Assembly: GCA_030141605.1 (NCBI GenBank)
Contig: JAQGDQ010000168.1
Coordinates: 1 to 64,000 of the forward strand
DNA from: Tubiluchus corallicola
Taxonomy: Eukaryota > Priapulida > Priapulimorpha > Priapulimorphida > Tubiluchidae
DNA length: 64,000 bases
Direction of reading: 5' to 3'
Part shown: positions 61,801-64,000 of the stretch, piece after piece
Numbering within the stretch: position 1 is the first letter of the stretch
How the letters are laid out: each line of letters opens with the position of its first letter
Made by a program: the position numbers and the translations under genes
The notes under the pieces: generated by a model
The model's input: only the letters and a program-made list of their open reading frames with translations
What the model was told of the DNA's origin: nothing
The model's database searches: none

Positions 61801-63819
61801 CTTAATGTGCATCTGCCAAGCACGAACCGTTCTGATATCTCACATTTTGCAAAGAGATAGATTTCGTTCTTTTAAGAATGTAAACCCACTGGGCTTTACC
61901 GATTCTCTATATGTTTATTACCTTTCATATTTTTCGCGTAGGAAACTTGTCTCAGCACGCAGTCGCTGGTTTTCAGCTGACTCGGTTAACCCTTTGTCAC
62001 TTACATAGACTTGCTTTGAACGATTGCGATTCATCATCAAGCCAAGTGTTGAATGCGACTGATTGTCAAATGGTAACAATTCACCTTCCTCCATGCTAAT
62101 AAAAACAAATTATTATTCAACAACTGTTTTGAACAGTTTTCACAACTGTTCGCTTTACCTGTTACTAGCAGTACGGTAAACTGTATGACTAATGGAGATT
62201 CAAGGTACGTACAGAAATTCTTTCTCGTTGCAACGAGCTATACTTTAATTTGTAGAAAAAATGACAGCGTCTAGGATTCATTAAGGTCCAGTTACACCAC
62301 TCTCTACAATATTGTCGAGCAGGAAGAAATCCGAAAGATAATTTCAAAATGCCAAACGGTCCGATATTAAATTAGGATGAATATAATAGCGTTCATGCAC
62401 AATTTCTTTGAACCACACCAATATTAGTCAGCTTATAGCGCATTACCGTGTAACAGGTGTGTTGTCGCGTGAATTCCTTCTAATCTTATTGCAGTACAGT
62501 TATCAGCAATTTGTAGCAACAGAGAACCGAAGCTTACGAAGTCATGTGAAATAAACTAGCAAACATGAAAAACAAAAAAGCAGAACAGCCATCATAATAA
62601 AAAAGCGAAAACGTTAACTACATTTTAGCACACATTTGCGTTATCATTCGGTATATGATTATTGGCAATGAAATGAATAATGAGAAAGTATATTTAGGAC
62701 TACCCAAGATTATGTGTACTATTTGGCTGCTCTGTGCAGATATTTTGAAACTACATTGCTTTTCAATCGTGTACTGCATTCATTATCACTATTTTTAAAG
62801 TGAAAACATGTACATTCCTTACTAACGGTGCGAGGACGAAACGCGAGTCTCGAGTTCAACATTAGAAGTACCTGCCAAATGCAAGGAATTTTACAAAGTA
62901 TATGGCACTTTACATAAGCTGATTAATTTAAATGACAAAAAAGGGGCACCTTTTGTAGGTTTCAGAGAAATCCCTTTAAAAAATTACTTGCTGTATACTT
63001 TACAGCATTTTTATGCATATACCGTACTCGCGTTAAAAGGAACTCTTGTTTGTTTTCATTTTAAATCTCCCGCAATACTGTTCCCACCGCGCCATTACAG
63101 AACGTCACTACGCAAACGTAAATCAGGGGAAGATAAAGAGATGTTAAACTATGTCCCAAAATCTTTCCATGCAAGTCTATAATGCTTAGCATTTTGCTTA
63201 AATGCTGGAAAGACTTATGTAACTAGAAATAATAATTTAAAACGTTCGTGCCAATTGGAAAATATCGCTGGCAGGGTCTCTCCAGGGTGCGCCACTCACT
63301 AACCAAAAACGTGTTTTTAATCTTATTAACAAGATACAGTGATTTAAATTATAAAATTTTACTTTGTTAGCAACTGGTGTGCTACGCATGCTCTGACTAT
63401 TTTTTCAAACTTCACGCAATGTCGTCTAAACTTGTTTCAAATGACCTACCGTCAAAATGACTGCGCCTAACGGTCATCGCAGGAGTTTAAATTTTCCCTG
63501 CCGACGCAAGCCCTGCATGCAAAAAGGCAGTGTATAAGTGGTATAAAATTTCAAGACTAATTTTTCAATGTTAAGTGGAGGGTTTTCTTGTGCTTTAAGT
63601 AAAAAACGTGGTGAGATGATAAATTATGTTCTAGACCCACCCCTACTCTTCCTTGAATTACATGCAGTAAAATTAGGTAGCTTCGTTGGGGTCGCAATCT
63701 CTTAGCGTATCGATAATAATGACCCACTACTGTAATAGTTTTGTACAATCTTACCTGAGATACGTGCTATGATGTTGGCCCCATCTGCGTGAGATGCTTT
63801 TTAAATCATCATCACTCAT
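52828..63819 (-). CDS. TJAP1/BEGAIN-like coiled-coil protein, about nine exons, one exon boundary unresolved
   Basis: Exons in order: 63819-63755, 62095-61922, 61301-61235, 61105-60998, 60190-60107, 56352-56214, a tentative one from 55870 (open to 55677), 54866-54796, 54286-52828. All junctions except those of the tentative exon have GT-AG sites and matching phases. An in-frame TGA precedes the ATG at 63819. Residues about 62-165 form a coiled coil whose text (ENQRLRAETSFLREKYERL, NSTLEERLIKI, then QKLVDAKDEVICMEHAQ) follows the TJAP1/BEGAIN pattern NQELEDKL...EI..LTNKLLDAK with the same spacing. These proteins are scaffolds at tight junctions, Golgi or synapses. The last exon alone encodes 486 residues, Ser/Asn/Lys-rich, with no recognised domain, ending in a basic tail (KTRPRPPRKYHLK). 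The tentative exon has no good donor in the needed phase. Family call is moderate, gene model good up to 56214. Confidence 0.65.
56870..59750 (+). mobile_element. Relatively young APE-type LINE, 5'-truncated
   Basis: The frame from 56888 starts inside the endonuclease (LLMGDFNIDIN) and keeps SDHSDHDFIII. A frameshift occurs near 57365, after which the frame runs through the RT N-terminal blocks (NITPIHKKDAKDDAKNYRPI, LSNHQFGFRK) to 58155. A second shift follows near 58145. Then come the palm motifs (AAFLHLSKAFDSLDHNLLLD, IPQGTILGPLLF, catalytic QYADDTTLY near 58490-58515), continuing unbroken to the stop at 59394-59396 (HLWNLLPSEIKQ near the end). A 3' UTR of about 350 bp ends in a TA run (59729-59751). 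Long open stretches mean recent insertion. It sits antisense in an intron of the TJAP1-like gene. Confidence 0.85.
60420..60530. repeat. Degenerate (GAAT)n microsatellite
   Basis: Runs of 'gaatgaatgaatgaatgaat' with interruptions, in an intron of the TJAP1-like gene. Confidence 0.9.
60822..60905 (-). repeat. Relic partial duplicate of TJAP1-like exon 4 (60998-61105)
   Basis: On the minus strand this reads VVDAKNEVICIEFAR, against LVDAKDEVICMEHAQ at the end of the true exon, and the similarity continues past the splice site into intron sequence (VNHYDF against VSHPYY). The offset is about 158 bp. The donor is damaged (GAGTAAAT instead of AAGTAAGT), and no acceptor or upstream exon part is kept, so it is unlikely to be spliced in. 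Confidence 0.75.
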
Positions 63820-64000
63820 ATCATCGGCTCACAAAGTTTGACCTAGAGATGCAGTACTATAGTTGTTCAATAGATATGTAAACCACTTATAAAGGAGGAA
63901 TAGTTAACAACGGAAGCATTGTACTGATTCGTTTTTCAACAATTAACACTAACGTGGTTTCTAAGTTTTATAATTATGTATAAAGTACAAGCGCGAACGT

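Noticed and set aside
62988-63182. 64-codon plus-strand open frame
   Set aside because: No similarity, no splice context, and it lies in the first intron of the minus-strand TJAP1-like gene.
1-64000. CRISPR arrays, tRNA, rRNA, prokaryotic operons or a defence island
   Set aside because: No regularly spaced repeats with unique spacers, no cloverleaf or rRNA sequence recognised, and the gene structures are eukaryotic throughout.

Overview
The window looks like nuclear DNA of an invertebrate animal. Every recognisable gene is a metazoan family member, most are split by GT-AG introns with phases that join exactly, the DNA is AT-rich, and introns hold decayed LINE, hAT and Tigger-like elements. 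The phylum cannot be settled from this sequence; nothing vertebrate-specific is seen.

Layout, left to right. 1-1560: two overlapping types of broken LINE. 2211-18140 (+): a complete 18-exon COG2 gene (Golgi tethering complex), with a second copy of the same LINE in intron 1 and two TA-flanked Tigger/pogo-like elements in later introns. 20019-21113 (-): an intronless D-cysteine desulfhydrase-like enzyme. 22968-30604 (-): MAD2L1BP (p31comet, spindle checkpoint silencing) in two exons. Its 6.6-kb intron contains a second desulfhydrase paralogue on the same strand (24588-25688), a dead hAT element and a dead LINE. 30638-30940: compact, probably bidirectional promoter. 31800-33965 (+): DNPH1 (nucleotide pool N-hydrolase) in five coding exons, with a long acidic tail and an apparent Asp-to-Asn change at a catalytic position. 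36576-39357 and 41914-51328 (+): two tandem CD225/dispanin-type membrane proteins, one small and one with a 394-residue disordered N-terminal half. 52828-63819 (-): a multi-exon coiled-coil gene resembling TJAP1/BEGAIN with a very large 3' exon, convergent with the second dispanin; one of its introns carries a fairly young LINE.

The genes do not form a single pathway. The most interesting points are: (i) MAD2L1BP, DNPH1 and a TJAP1-like gene lie together here and also share human 6p21.1, which suggests very old linkage; (ii) a duplicated desulfhydrase pair, one copy nested in MAD2L1BP, with different residues at a specificity position; (iii) the altered DNPH1 active site; (iv) two relic duplications of coding exons inside introns; (v) a LINE arrangement that looks like a 5' inversion. 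No defence system, CRISPR array, tRNA or rRNA was seen. All exon models were assembled by hand from reading frames, splice signals and family similarity.
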